Below are positions 18,607 to 27,500 of a stretch of DNA of 64,000 nt, piece after piece (position 1 is the first letter of the stretch; each line of letters starts with the position of its first letter). The notes beneath the pieces were generated by a model. The model was given only the letters and a program-made list of their open reading frames with translations. It was not told where the DNA came from and did no database searches. This DNA comes from Stakelama sediminis (GTDB lineage: Bacteria > Pseudomonadota > Alphaproteobacteria > Sphingomonadales > Sphingomonadaceae): contig NZ_JACIJI010000004.1 of NCBI RefSeq assembly GCF_014199335.1, positions 217,173-281,172 on the forward strand, in the 5' to 3' direction. A program made the translations under genes and the position numbers.

Positions 18607-19848
18607 ATGCGCATTCTTCACATTCTCGACCATGGTCTGCCGCTGCACAGCGGTTATACCTTCCGCACCCGCGCGATCCTGAAATCGCAGCAGGCAAAGG
18701 GGTGGCAGGTCGCCGCCGTCACCGGCGCGCGGCAGGGTATCTTCAATGCCTCCCGCGAAACGTTCGACGGTATCGATTTCTATCGCACCACGCCGCCGCG
18801 CGGCCTGCCCACGCCACTGGCTGAATGGGCGGAGGTCGGCGCGTTTGCGAAACGCATCGATCAGGTGGTGGAGCAGTTTCGCCCGCACATTCTGCACGCC
18901 CATTCGCCGGTGCTGGACGCGATGGCGGCGCGACGCGTGGCGCGACGACGCAAACTGCCGCTGCTCTATGAAATTCGTGCCTTCTGGGAGGATGCCGCGG
19001 TCGGAAACGGCACGGGTACGGAAGGATCGGCACGCTATCGCCTGATTCGCGCGCTGGAAACCCGCGCGGTGAAACAGGCGGATGCCGTCGCGGTAATCTG
19101 CGAAGGGCTGAAGCAGGATCTGGTCGCGCGCGGCGTCGATGGCGACAAGATCATGATATCGCCCAACGGAGTCGATCTGACGCTGTTCGGGGAACCGCCT
19201 GCCTATGATCACGCGCTGGCAGCATCCCTGGGGATCGAAAATGCCGATATTATCGGCTTTATCGGCAGTTTTTACGATTATGAGGGGCTGGACGACCTGA
19301 TCGCGGCGATGCCGCTGCTGGTGGCGCAGCGCCCGAAACTCCACCTGCTGCTCGTCGGCGGCGGGCCGATGGATGCGCAACTGCGCCAGCAGGCTGCCGA
19401 ATCGCCAGTGGCTGCACATATCCATTTCATCGGTCGCGTCCCCCATGCGGAGGTCGAGCGCTATTACAGCCTGATCGATGTGCTGGTGTATCCGCGCAAG
19501 TCGATGCGGCTGACCGATCTGGTCACGCCGCTCAAGCCGCTGGAGGCGATGGCGCAGAACCGGCTGGTTGCAGCGTCGAATGTCGGCGGTCATCGCGAAC
19601 TGATTCGCGACGGCGATACCGGCACCCTGTTCGCGCCCGACGACCCGCAGGCGCTTGCCGATGCCGTGAGCACCCTGTTCGCGGATCGTGCCGGTTGGGA
19701 AGCGCGGCGTCAGCGTGCTCGTGCTTTTGTCGAGGCGGAGCGTAACTGGTCGTCAAATATTTCGTGCTACCAACCTGTGTACGAACGATTGATTCATGCC
19801 ACCGAAATGGACCCATTATGGACGCGTACCAATCCAGTTTCCGCCTGA
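18607..19848 (+). CDS. Glycosyltransferase, exosortase A/PEP-CTERM system type
   Basis: The 413-residue GT4-family retaining glycosyltransferase begins MRILHILDHGLPLHSGYTFR, the signature of the PEP-CTERM/XrtA-associated glycosyltransferases. The nucleotide-sugar half has ISPNGVDLTLF, LLLVGGGP, IHFIGRVPHAEVERYY and LKPLEAMAQNRLV. It would add a sugar to a lipid-linked exopolysaccharide precursor on the cytoplasmic side. It is divergent from the ligase operon, so a shared promoter region of about 115 bases controls both. Confidence 0.82.
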   Translation: MRILHILDHGLPLHSGYTFRTRAILKSQQAKGWQVAAVTGARQGIFNASRETFDGIDFYRTTPPRGLPTPLAEWAEVGAFAKRIDQVVEQFRPHILHAHSPVLDAMAARRVARRRKLPLLYEIRAFWEDAAVGNGTGTEGSARYRLIRALETRAVKQADAVAVICEGLKQDLVARGVDGDKIMISPNGVDLTLFGEPPAYDHALAASLGIENADIIGFIGSFYDYEGLDDLIAAMPLLVAQRPKLHLLLVGGGPMDAQLRQQAAESPVAAHIHFIGRVPHAEVERYYSLIDVLVYPRKSMRLTDLVTPLKPLEAMAQNRLVAASNVGGHRELIRDGDTGTLFAPDDPQALADAVSTLFADRAGWEARRQRARAFVEAERNWSSNISCYQPVYERLIHATEMDPLWTRTNPVSA

Positions 19849-20687
19849 AGGCCGTTTCCGGGCCGGCTCTTGCCGTGGTGAGCGGCATCGTCGCCGCTGC
19901 TGCGCTGCTGGCGATTCCCCGCGCGATGGTTGAGCGCGCGATCATGGCAAGCGGGCTTCCCGCCGTGCTTCCTGCCGCGGCACCGCCCCTGGGCATGACC
20001 GCGCGTATCGCGCTGGCCGTGATTGCGGGGCTGGTCGTTGCAGGGGCTTTTCTCGGTGCGACCGCGCTCCTTTCGGGCATGCGGCGCGGCAAAGCGGAAA
20101 AAGATGACTCGATGCCGACGATTCGCCGGGCGGATGCTCATCCCGACGCGCCGCCACGTGCGCCGCTGCGTGCCGCCACTGACCTAGCGGCGAGTGCTGA
20201 GGACGCGGTGGAGGAGCCGAAATTCGTCGCAGAGCCCGCATCCGAGGCGGAAGCGGTGGAGGAGTCGGTTATGGAAGCTATAGAGGAACGGTCGCTACCC
20301 CACGATCTCGATCAGCCGCTATCGGCATATGATCCTCAGGCGATCCCCGAAATGCCGGTTCCGTCTGCCGAACCGGTGCGACCGCTGGCCAGACACACGG
20401 ACCGCCCGCGTTTCGAAGCGCATGAGCGCATCGAAACCTTCGAACTGACCCCGACGGTGCGCCCGCCGCAACCGGAACCGGACATCCGGTCCCGGCGCGA
20501 CCGGATGACGGCCCCGGAAACCGAGGCGACGATCCATGCGCTGCTCGAACGGCTGGAACGCGGCGTAGCGCGTCGCGGCCTTCGCCCGCGTTCCGTCACG
20601 GCTCCGTCACAGCCTATGGATGTATCCGCACCCAAGGGGCTGAACGAGACACTGGAGAGTCTGCGCAAGCTGGCCGTCAACAGCTAG
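19818..20687 (+). CDS. Hypothetical membrane-anchored protein
   Basis: The gene starts at ATG 19818 inside the end of the glycosyltransferase gene (31-base overlap), so the two are probably coupled. The 289-residue protein has two N-terminal membrane helices (about residues 10-35 and 55-85), then a long polar region rich in Pro, Glu and Ala. The tail has TIHALLERLERGVARR and SLRKLAVNS. This is a common shape of sphingomonad proteins of unknown function. It may belong to the glycan system because of its position. Confidence 0.6.
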   Translation: MDAYQSSFRLKAVSGPALAVVSGIVAAAALLAIPRAMVERAIMASGLPAVLPAAAPPLGMTARIALAVIAGLVVAGAFLGATALLSGMRRGKAEKDDSMPTIRRADAHPDAPPRAPLRAATDLAASAEDAVEEPKFVAEPASEAEAVEESVMEAIEERSLPHDLDQPLSAYDPQAIPEMPVPSAEPVRPLARHTDRPRFEAHERIETFELTPTVRPPQPEPDIRSRRDRMTAPETEATIHALLERLERGVARRGLRPRSVTAPSQPMDVSAPKGLNETLESLRKLAVNS

Positions 20688-20998
20688 CGCTCCTCGACCG
20701 TCAGGGCTTCCAGACGGACGACCAGGCCGTCGGCCTGCTCTGCCGCTGATTTCACCGTCAGGTCGGCGACCAGATGGCCGGACAGCGGCAGGTTCGTTTC
20801 GGGCAGCGCCGCCAGCCAGTCGCGCGTTTGTTTCGTGTCAGCCAGCGTGATTTCAAACCAGTGCCGTGCGCCGGTAAAGGTTGCACTGGCCCATCGCCTC
20901 CAGCCACTGTCCAGTGTCTGCATCGGGCATCCATCTGCCTTTGCGGCTCTGCACAGGGCGCGTTCGAGCAGCGTCGCGGCATCGGGTCCGCGGCTCAT
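20684..20998 (-). CDS. Hypothetical protein
   Basis: The 104-residue protein has no membrane segment. It reads as a small alpha/beta domain (RWASATFTGARHWFEITL, LSGHLVADLTVKSA). Its ATG overlaps the stop of the upstream small gene as ATGA (20995-20998), so the pair is translationally coupled. I recognise no family. The pair faces the S24 regulator gene. Confidence 0.6.
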   Translation of the reverse strand: MSRGPDAATLLERALCRAAKADGCPMQTLDSGWRRWASATFTGARHWFEITLADTKQTRDWLAALPETNLPLSGHLVADLTVKSAAEQADGLVVRLEALTVEER

Positions 20999-21183
20999 TG
21001 TGCCTCTCCTGCATGGCCGTCGGCAAGAAACCGTTCGATACGCGCTACCATCTTCGCACGCGGTTCCCGGCCATTACGCATATCGAGCACTAGCCTGGGA
21101 TCGTGCGCTACCAACCGCCCGAATTTAGTCACCGGCATGTCGGTTTCGCGCAAATACCGTTCGATCTTCCAGAGCACCGCCAA
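20995..21183 (-). CDS. Small conserved DNA-binding-like protein
   Basis: The conserved part is WKIERYLRETDMPVTKFG followed by RLVAHDPRLVLDMRNGREPR, which looks like a compact helix-turn-helix and is frequent in sphingomonads. A TTG at 21183 has GGGGAGA 6 bases upstream and gives 62 residues. An ATG at 21234 would give 79 residues but would add a segment of unusual composition and fill the divergent promoter region. The gene is coupled to the downstream 104-residue gene and divergent from the S24 regulator, so the regulator may control it. Confidence 0.55.
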   Translation of the reverse strand: MAVLWKIERYLRETDMPVTKFGRLVAHDPRLVLDMRNGREPRAKMVARIERFLADGHAGEAQ

Positions 21184-21246
21184 AATTATTCTCCCCGTTG
21201 AGTTGGTGACGATGTTCCTGATCTGTTCTTTCAAATCCTACTTGTC

Positions 21247-21260
21247 TAGGAAATTTCCTA
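21247..21260. promoter_or_regulatory. 14-bp perfect palindrome, candidate S24-regulator operator
   Basis: TAGGAAATTTCCTA is a perfect palindrome in the short region between the small gene pair (-) and the S24/LexA-like gene (+), ending 16 bases before the GTG start of the latter. LexA-like repressors bind dyads close to their own start, so this is a natural autoregulatory operator. The assignment is by position only. Confidence 0.5.
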
Positions 21261-21276
21261 CGTCTATTTCAAAACG

Positions 21277-21897
21277 GTGGAAAATACCGATCCCCGTGCC
21301 GCGCTCGATGCGCTGATTGCCGAAAGCGGTGACAGCTATGCCGCACTGTCGCGTATGCTGGGGCGCAACCCGGCCTATTTGCAGCAATATGTGAAGCGCG
21401 GGTCGCCCCGCATCCTGCCCGAGCGTGAACGCGCAATGCTGGCACGCTATTTCGGTGTTGCGCAGTCACGGCTCGGCGCGGCGGCTGAAAACAGCGTGAT
21501 GGTCGCGGTCCCGGCACTGGCCGTGGTCGCGACAGCGGGGGCGGGCGGGCTGCTTGCCGATGAGGCTCGCTCGGTAGCGCGCTATTTCGATCCCGAACGG
21601 CTCCGCGCGCTGGGGATGGAGGCGCAAACCGCGTCGATCATCGAGGTACAGGGCGATTCGATGGAGCCGACGCTGTTCGCGGGTGACATGATCCTGATCG
21701 ACGGCGCATCGAGGCGGATCACGAGGCGTGGCGGCCTGTTCGTAATCCGCATGGACGACGCGGTGATGGTGAAGCGTTTACGGCTGGAACGCGGGGAACC
21801 GGCCGTTCTGAGCGATAATCCGGCCTATCCGCCGGTCCGCGATCGTCCGTTCTCTATTATCGGGCGCGTCGCCTGGCTGGAACGCGTACCGCGCTGA
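21277..21897 (+). CDS. S24-family (LexA/CI-like) autoproteolytic regulator
   Basis: The 206-residue protein has an N-terminal helix-turn-helix (YAALSRMLGRNPAYLQQYVK, residues ~21-40) and a C-terminal S24 peptidase domain. The nucleophile lies in QGDSMEPTLFAGD (Ser128) and the general base in AVMVKRL (Lys166). Two Ala-Gly bonds at about 87-90 in the linker are possible self-cleavage sites. Proteins of this kind repress genes until RecA filaments stimulate self-cleavage. The start is GTG. Its target is unknown; the palindrome just upstream suggests autoregulation and control of the divergent pair. Confidence 0.78.
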   Translation: MENTDPRAALDALIAESGDSYAALSRMLGRNPAYLQQYVKRGSPRILPERERAMLARYFGVAQSRLGAAAENSVMVAVPALAVVATAGAGGLLADEARSVARYFDPERLRALGMEAQTASIIEVQGDSMEPTLFAGDMILIDGASRRITRRGGLFVIRMDDAVMVKRLRLERGEPAVLSDNPAYPPVRDRPFSIIGRVAWLERVPR

Positions 21898-21903
21898 CCG
21901 GTC

Positions 21904-22092
21904 TCAATCCCTGTCGTTCCCGCGATCCCGCATCCAGATCAGCACCGCGATCGCCGTTCCCACCGCCAGTCCGATGACCGCACCGAGAAAGGCCTGCCCC
22001 ATAAATGCGCCGATAATTCCGCCGGCAAGGATGCACAGTACCAGCGGAGCACCACCGGCAAGCGGGGTATGCGAAGGGTCGGGTTCAGCCAT
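21904..22092 (-). CDS. Small two-helix membrane protein
   Basis: From ATG 22092 the protein has 62 residues with two glycine-rich membrane helices (LVLCILAGGIIGAFMGQAFL and AVIGLAVGTAIAVLIWM) and a charged end RDRGNDRD. Its function is unknown. It is convergent with the S24 regulator gene, with 6 bases between the stops. Confidence 0.5.
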   Translation of the reverse strand: MAEPDPSHTPLAGGAPLVLCILAGGIIGAFMGQAFLGAVIGLAVGTAIAVLIWMRDRGNDRD

Positions 22093-22250
22093 GGCGCATG
22101 TCTTGCCATGTCCCGCAACAGGACGCCAGCGTCCCTGCGCGGGACGGTCGGGACAGGTCGTAATCGGCACGCGGAGGGCGATTAACCTTCGTCTCCGGCG
22201 TACCTCCCGATATTAACAGATCTGGCACATCCTTTGTGTATCCGCGTCGC

Positions 22251-22478
22251 ATGTTCGACGTATCCGTACCGCAGCATCCGTATATTTCCGGTCCTCAGGA
22301 CTATCACGAAGCCAGCAAACTGATCGAATGTTACGGTGCCGAAGCCGTCATCGAAGCCGCTGCGCGCGCGCGGCGCTGCCGGAATCTGGGTAACCACATC
22401 AATTTCTGCCGCTGGCGGCAGATTGAACGCCTGATCGAGATGCTGGGCGACGACCGCGCCATGGGCACGCGCCACTGA
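22251..22478 (+). CDS. Small conserved hypothetical protein
   Basis: The protein has 75 residues. Its helical body YHEASKLIECYGAEAVIEAA is followed by RARRCRNLGNHINFCRWRQI and ERLIEML, with conserved-looking Cys and Trp residues. It has no signal or membrane segment. The compact helical content and basic patch are compatible with nucleic-acid binding, but no family is recognised. It lies just upstream of the TamA-like gene in the same direction. Confidence 0.5.
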   Translation: MFDVSVPQHPYISGPQDYHEASKLIECYGAEAVIEAAARARRCRNLGNHINFCRWRQIERLIEMLGDDRAMGTRH

Positions 22479-22546
22479 ACATCCATCCCTGTCGAACCGG
22501 CGCTAAACGATTGTCGGACAGGCACTTCCCGCGCTAGGAACCGGCT

Positions 22547-24514
22547 ATGGTTCGTGCTGCCGCCGGGCGAGGCGCCTTTCGTATCGCCGCCACGCTGATT
22601 TTATCCGTACCGTCGGCTGCATGGGCGCAGTCGGCGACACCCGCGCCTGCACCATCGGGCGCGCAGGGCCAGTCGATGCTCGACCCCAATTCGCCGCTGG
22701 CGCCGCTGCCCGATCTGGGCGTGGCATGGCCCGATCTTTCGCAGCCGGAAACCACTGCAAAACCGGCGGATGAAGCCCGCAATCCCATGGCGGAGGCGCG
22801 TTATGACTATCGGATCGACGGGCTGGACGGGGTTGATGCACCGCTGCTGAAATCGCGCTTCGACGATCTGTCTGCCTTGCGGGAAAACCAGCATAGTCCT
22901 GCCAATCTGGCGCAGATCGACCGGCGTGCGCGTCAGGATTCCGAGTTGCTGACGGAACTGCTGCGCGCGGCGGGATATTACGATGCGCAGGTGACGAGCG
23001 ATGTTGAACGCAACGGCCAGAAACCGGTTGCGGTGTTGCAGGCTGATCCGGGCACGCGCTACCGGTTCAGTCTGGTGACGGTTTCGGGACTGGACAAGAC
23101 CGGCGCGCACGAAGCGGATTTGCGTAAGACCTTCGGGCTGAAGGCGGGGGATCCGGTCGATGCCGACGCGATTGCCGACGCCGTGAAACGCCTGAGCACC
23201 GCCATTTCCAATGAGGGTTTTCCCTTCGCTAAGGTGGGTAAACCCCAACTGGTCGTCGATCATGCAATGGATCAGGCACGGCTCGACCTGGCCGTCGTTC
23301 CCGGTGGAGATCGGGTCTTTGGCAAGATCGTCACGCCCGATACGCGCGTGTTCGGCGCGCATCATGTGCAGGAAATCGCCCGGTTCAAATCGGGGCAGCC
23401 CTATGATGCGAACGAAGTCGACGACCTGCGCCGCGCGCTGATTCAGACAGGCCTCGTTTCCTCGGTGAAGATCACGCCGGTCGAGGGCAGTACCCCGGAC
23501 ACCGTCGACCTGCGTGTGGCGATGACGCCCGCGCCGCCGCGCACGATTGCCGGCGAACTGGGCTATGGCACCGGGGAGGGCGCCCGCGCAGAGATTAGCT
23601 GGACGCACCGTAACCTGTTGAAGCCGGAGGGGGCGCTGACACTACGCGGCGTACTGGGTACCCGCGAACAGCTCGGCAGCGTGATTTTCCGTCGCAACAA
23701 TTTCCATGGGCGCGACCGTGTGCTGACCTCGCAGATTTCGGCCGCGCATACGCAGCGCACCGCTTATGACGCCAATACCTTCCAGCTTTCGACCACGCTG
23801 GAACGGCAGACCAACATTTTCTTTCAGAAGAAATGGACCTGGTCGCTGGGCGCCGAATTGCTGGCATCCGATGAACGCGACGTGATCGCCTCGACCGGGC
23901 AGCCGCGCAGGCGGACCTATTTCATCGGCGCACTGCCAACCAGCCTGGACTATGACGGGTCGGACGATCTGCTGAATCCGACCCGCGGCTTCCGGCTGGG
24001 CGCGCGCGTGTCGCCGGAATTGTCACTGATCGGCAAGGCATTCGGCTATGCCCGCGTTCAGTTCGACGCCAGCGCCTATCAGCCGGTGTCGAAAACGGTG
24101 GTGCTGGCACAGCGCGTCCGGCTCGGCAGCATATTGGGGGCACCGCGCGATGCGATTGCGCCGTCGCGGCGTTTCTATGCAGGCGGCGGTGCCTCGGTGC
24201 GCGGCTATGGCTATCAGGATATCGGACCGCGCGATCCGAACAACGATCCCATCGGCGGACGCAGCCTCGCTGAATTTTCAATCGAAGCGCGGGTGAAGGC
24301 GTTCGGCAATTTCGGTGTCGTGCCCTTTCTCGACGCGGGTAATATCTACACCAGCACGCTGCCGAAATTCACCGGATTCCGCTTCGGTACAGGGCTGGGC
24401 GTGCGCTATTACAGTAGCTTCGGCCCGATCCGTGTCGATGTCGGCACGCCGATCAATCCGCAACCGGGCGATCCGCGCATTGCCGTCTATGTGTCGCTGG
24501 GACAGGCGTTTTGA
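22547..24514 (+). CDS. tamA: TamA-like outer-membrane assembly protein (Omp85 family)
   Basis: The 655-residue protein has a signal peptide (IAATLILSVPSAAWA), POTRA-like domains between about residues 85 and 330, and a C-terminal Omp85 beta-barrel. The barrel carries the lid-lock motif region VRGYGYQDIGP and FSIEARVKAFGNFGVVPFLD, ending GQAF. With TamB it forms the translocation and assembly module that moves phospholipids or inserts proteins into the outer membrane. It overlaps the tamB start by 4 bases. Confidence 0.85.
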   Translation: MVRAAAGRGAFRIAATLILSVPSAAWAQSATPAPAPSGAQGQSMLDPNSPLAPLPDLGVAWPDLSQPETTAKPADEARNPMAEARYDYRIDGLDGVDAPLLKSRFDDLSALRENQHSPANLAQIDRRARQDSELLTELLRAAGYYDAQVTSDVERNGQKPVAVLQADPGTRYRFSLVTVSGLDKTGAHEADLRKTFGLKAGDPVDADAIADAVKRLSTAISNEGFPFAKVGKPQLVVDHAMDQARLDLAVVPGGDRVFGKIVTPDTRVFGAHHVQEIARFKSGQPYDANEVDDLRRALIQTGLVSSVKITPVEGSTPDTVDLRVAMTPAPPRTIAGELGYGTGEGARAEISWTHRNLLKPEGALTLRGVLGTREQLGSVIFRRNNFHGRDRVLTSQISAAHTQRTAYDANTFQLSTTLERQTNIFFQKKWTWSLGAELLASDERDVIASTGQPRRRTYFIGALPTSLDYDGSDDLLNPTRGFRLGARVSPELSLIGKAFGYARVQFDASAYQPVSKTVVLAQRVRLGSILGAPRDAIAPSRRFYAGGGASVRGYGYQDIGPRDPNNDPIGGRSLAEFSIEARVKAFGNFGVVPFLDAGNIYTSTLPKFTGFRFGTGLGVRYYSSFGPIRVDVGTPINPQPGDPRIAVYVSLGQAF

Positions 24515-27500
24515 CCAACGAAATTCCTGACGGTGAGACCGAGGGCACGCCCGAAGCCGTTGAAGCGACGGGCGGCCGGGCGCGTTGGGTGCGCCGGATC
24601 GTCGGCACGCTGCTGCTGATTGCGGCATTGCTGGCGGCGGGACTGGCGGCGCTCGATACGGATATCGGTCATCGCTTCATCGCAGACCGGATTGCAGCGC
24701 TGCAACCGGCCAATGGTCTGCGCTTTCAGGTCGGCCGGATTGACGGCTCGATTTACGGCAAGGCACGGATCAGCGACCTGACGATCGCCGATTCTCACGG
24801 CGTTATCCTCCGCGCGCCGGTGGCCGATCTCGACTGGAACCCGCTGGGCTGGTTGTCCAACCGGCTGGAGATTCACAGTCTGACCGTACCCCGCGCGACA
24901 CTGGAAAAGCTGCCGCAACTGACCCCGACCGGAAAGCAGGGACCGATTCTGCCGGGATTCGATATCCATGTCGGCGCTTTGCGGATCGACCGGCTGACGG
25001 TTGCCAGAGCGGTTACCGGCAAGGAGCGGGCGGGGCGGCTGGCCGCGCGCGCCGATATCCGGTCGGGACGCGCGCTCGTCAATCTCGCGGCAGAGGTGGA
25101 TGGCAGCGACAAGCTGCACCTGGCACTGGATGCAGAGCCGGACCGTGATCGCTTCGATCTCGACGTGCTGGCGCGGGGCAGTGCCGATGGCGTACTGGCA
25201 AAGCTTACCGGCATCGCCAAACCGCTGGAGCTTCGAATTGCGGGCGACGGCCATTGGCAACGCTGGGACGGCACCGCGATCGCCGCCGCAGGGGGGAAAC
25301 GCATCATCAACCTCAAACTCGTCAATCGCGCTGGCGGGTATGCGCTGGGCGGCACGGTCACGCCTGCGACGATTAGCGAGGGTAAGGCGCACCGGCTGAC
25401 CGCGCCGATGGTGCGCGTGCTCGCCTCTGCCCGGTTGAAGAACCGACGATTGACTGGAAAGGTCGATCTCCGCTCGGCGGCACTGAAACTGAACGCGACC
25501 GGTACGCTTGACCTTGCCGCCAGCGCCTATCGCAACGTCCGCATCCGCGCCGATCTGCTCCGACCATCGGCACTGTTTCCCAACATGACTGGCCGGAATA
25601 TCGAGTTGCGGGCAATCCTCGACGGGGCGTTCGCGACCGCCTCGTTCGACTATCGTCTGAATGCCGCGCGCGTTGCCTTTGACGATACCGGGTTCGAACA
25701 GGTCTATGCCGGCGGCAAGGGCCATCTGTCGAAAGCGCCGGTGACGGTGCCGCTGACCCTGACCGCGGCGCGCGTGACCGGGGTGGGCGATGTCGCGGGA
25801 GGTATCCTGCGCAATCTGCGCGTTGAAGGGCCGCTGAAAGTCACCAGCAGGATGCTGACCGGCAATGCGCTGAAAGTGCATTCGGACAAGCTGAATGCGA
25901 CGATCAGCCTGTCCGTCGATCTGCGCACAGGCCGCTATCAGGTCGGCCTGACCGGCGGGATGCTGCGCTATCTGATCCCCGGCCTCGGCATTGTCGATGT
26001 CAGTTCGAAGCTGACCGTGGTGCCGGGGGCAGGCGGACACGGATCGCGCGTGGTGGGCACCGGTACCGCGCAGATGGTGCGGCTGGACAACGCCTTCTTC
26101 CAGTCGCTGATGCAAGGATTGCCGCACATCACCACCGGGCTGGAGCGCGGTCCCGATCTGGTGCTGCATTTCAACAATCTGGTGCTGACCTCTCCCGCGC
26201 TGACGCTGCGCGGCAATGGCTATCGCCGCCGTGACGGCACCTTCCATTTCGAAGGCAGCGGCACCCAGGCGACCTATGGCCCGCTGACGCTGGTGCTGGA
26301 CGGCAAGATCGACCATCCGACGCTCGACCTGAAATTCGCGCATCCCAATGCCGCGCTTGGCCTGAAGGACGTGACCGCGCATCTCGACCCCACGCCGCAG
26401 GGCTTTTCCTTCACCGCGCAGGGCGGTTCGCGGATGGGGCCGTTTACGGGGGCGGGCGCAATCCTGTTGCCGTCCGGCGGCACCGCGCAGATCGCCATCG
26501 CCGCCCTGAATGTCGGGAAGATCGAGGGCAAAGGCACGCTCGACATCGTATCCGGCGGATTTCAGGGGAAGATTGGCATCAACGGCGGCGGCCTTTCCGG
26601 CGCGCTCGACTTCCGGCCGCAGGGGAATGTGCAGCGGATCGACGGCAGTCTGTCCGCGCGTCAGGCACAGCTCCCCGGCGACGTGACTGTCGGGCGCGGC
26701 AACGGCGCGTTCACGCTGCTGCTCGACCCGGCGGGAACGAAGGTCGATGCGTCGGTGCAGGCGGGCAGCATCCGGCGCGGTTCCTTATCCATCGGCCGTC
26801 TGATCGCGGATGCGAAGCTGACGGGTGGAAGCGGCACGATCAAAACCTCGATTGCCGGGGTTCGTGGACGTAGCTTTACCATCGATACCATCACGCACCT
26901 GACCCCGAATCGTATCGCCGTGGAAGGGCAGGGGACGCTCGACCGTCAGCCGTTGAAACTCGATCATGCCGCGGTGTTCACGCGGGCGGGCGAGGGATGG
27001 CAGCTTGCGCCCGTCAGCCTGAGTTTCGCGGGCGGTACGGCAAAGCTTTCGGGGCGGTTTGCCGAACCGGGCTATGCGATAGAGGCCAGCCTGACGCAAA
27101 TGCCGCTGTCGGTGCTCAATATCGGCTATCCGGGGCTTGGGCTGGGCGGCAGCGCGACCGGCACATTCAGCTATGCTGCCCGTCCGGGCGGTGCGCCGAC
27201 GGGCAAGGCGAACCTCACCATTCGCGGACTTACCCGGTCGGGGCTGGTGCTGTCTTCCACACCCGTCGATCTGGGTGTTGCGGCCATCCTGCAACCCGGC
27301 AAGGCGGCGGTGCGGATGATCGCGGCGAGCGGCGGGAAGACGATCGGGCGGGCGCAGATGCGTCTGACGCCCGCTAATCAAGGCTCGCTGGCGGATCGGC
27401 TGGGCAATGCCCCGATGTTCGCGCAACTTCGCTATGACGGCCCGGCCGATACCTTGTGGCGGATGAGCGGGATTGAACTGTTCGATCTTTCGGGACCAGT

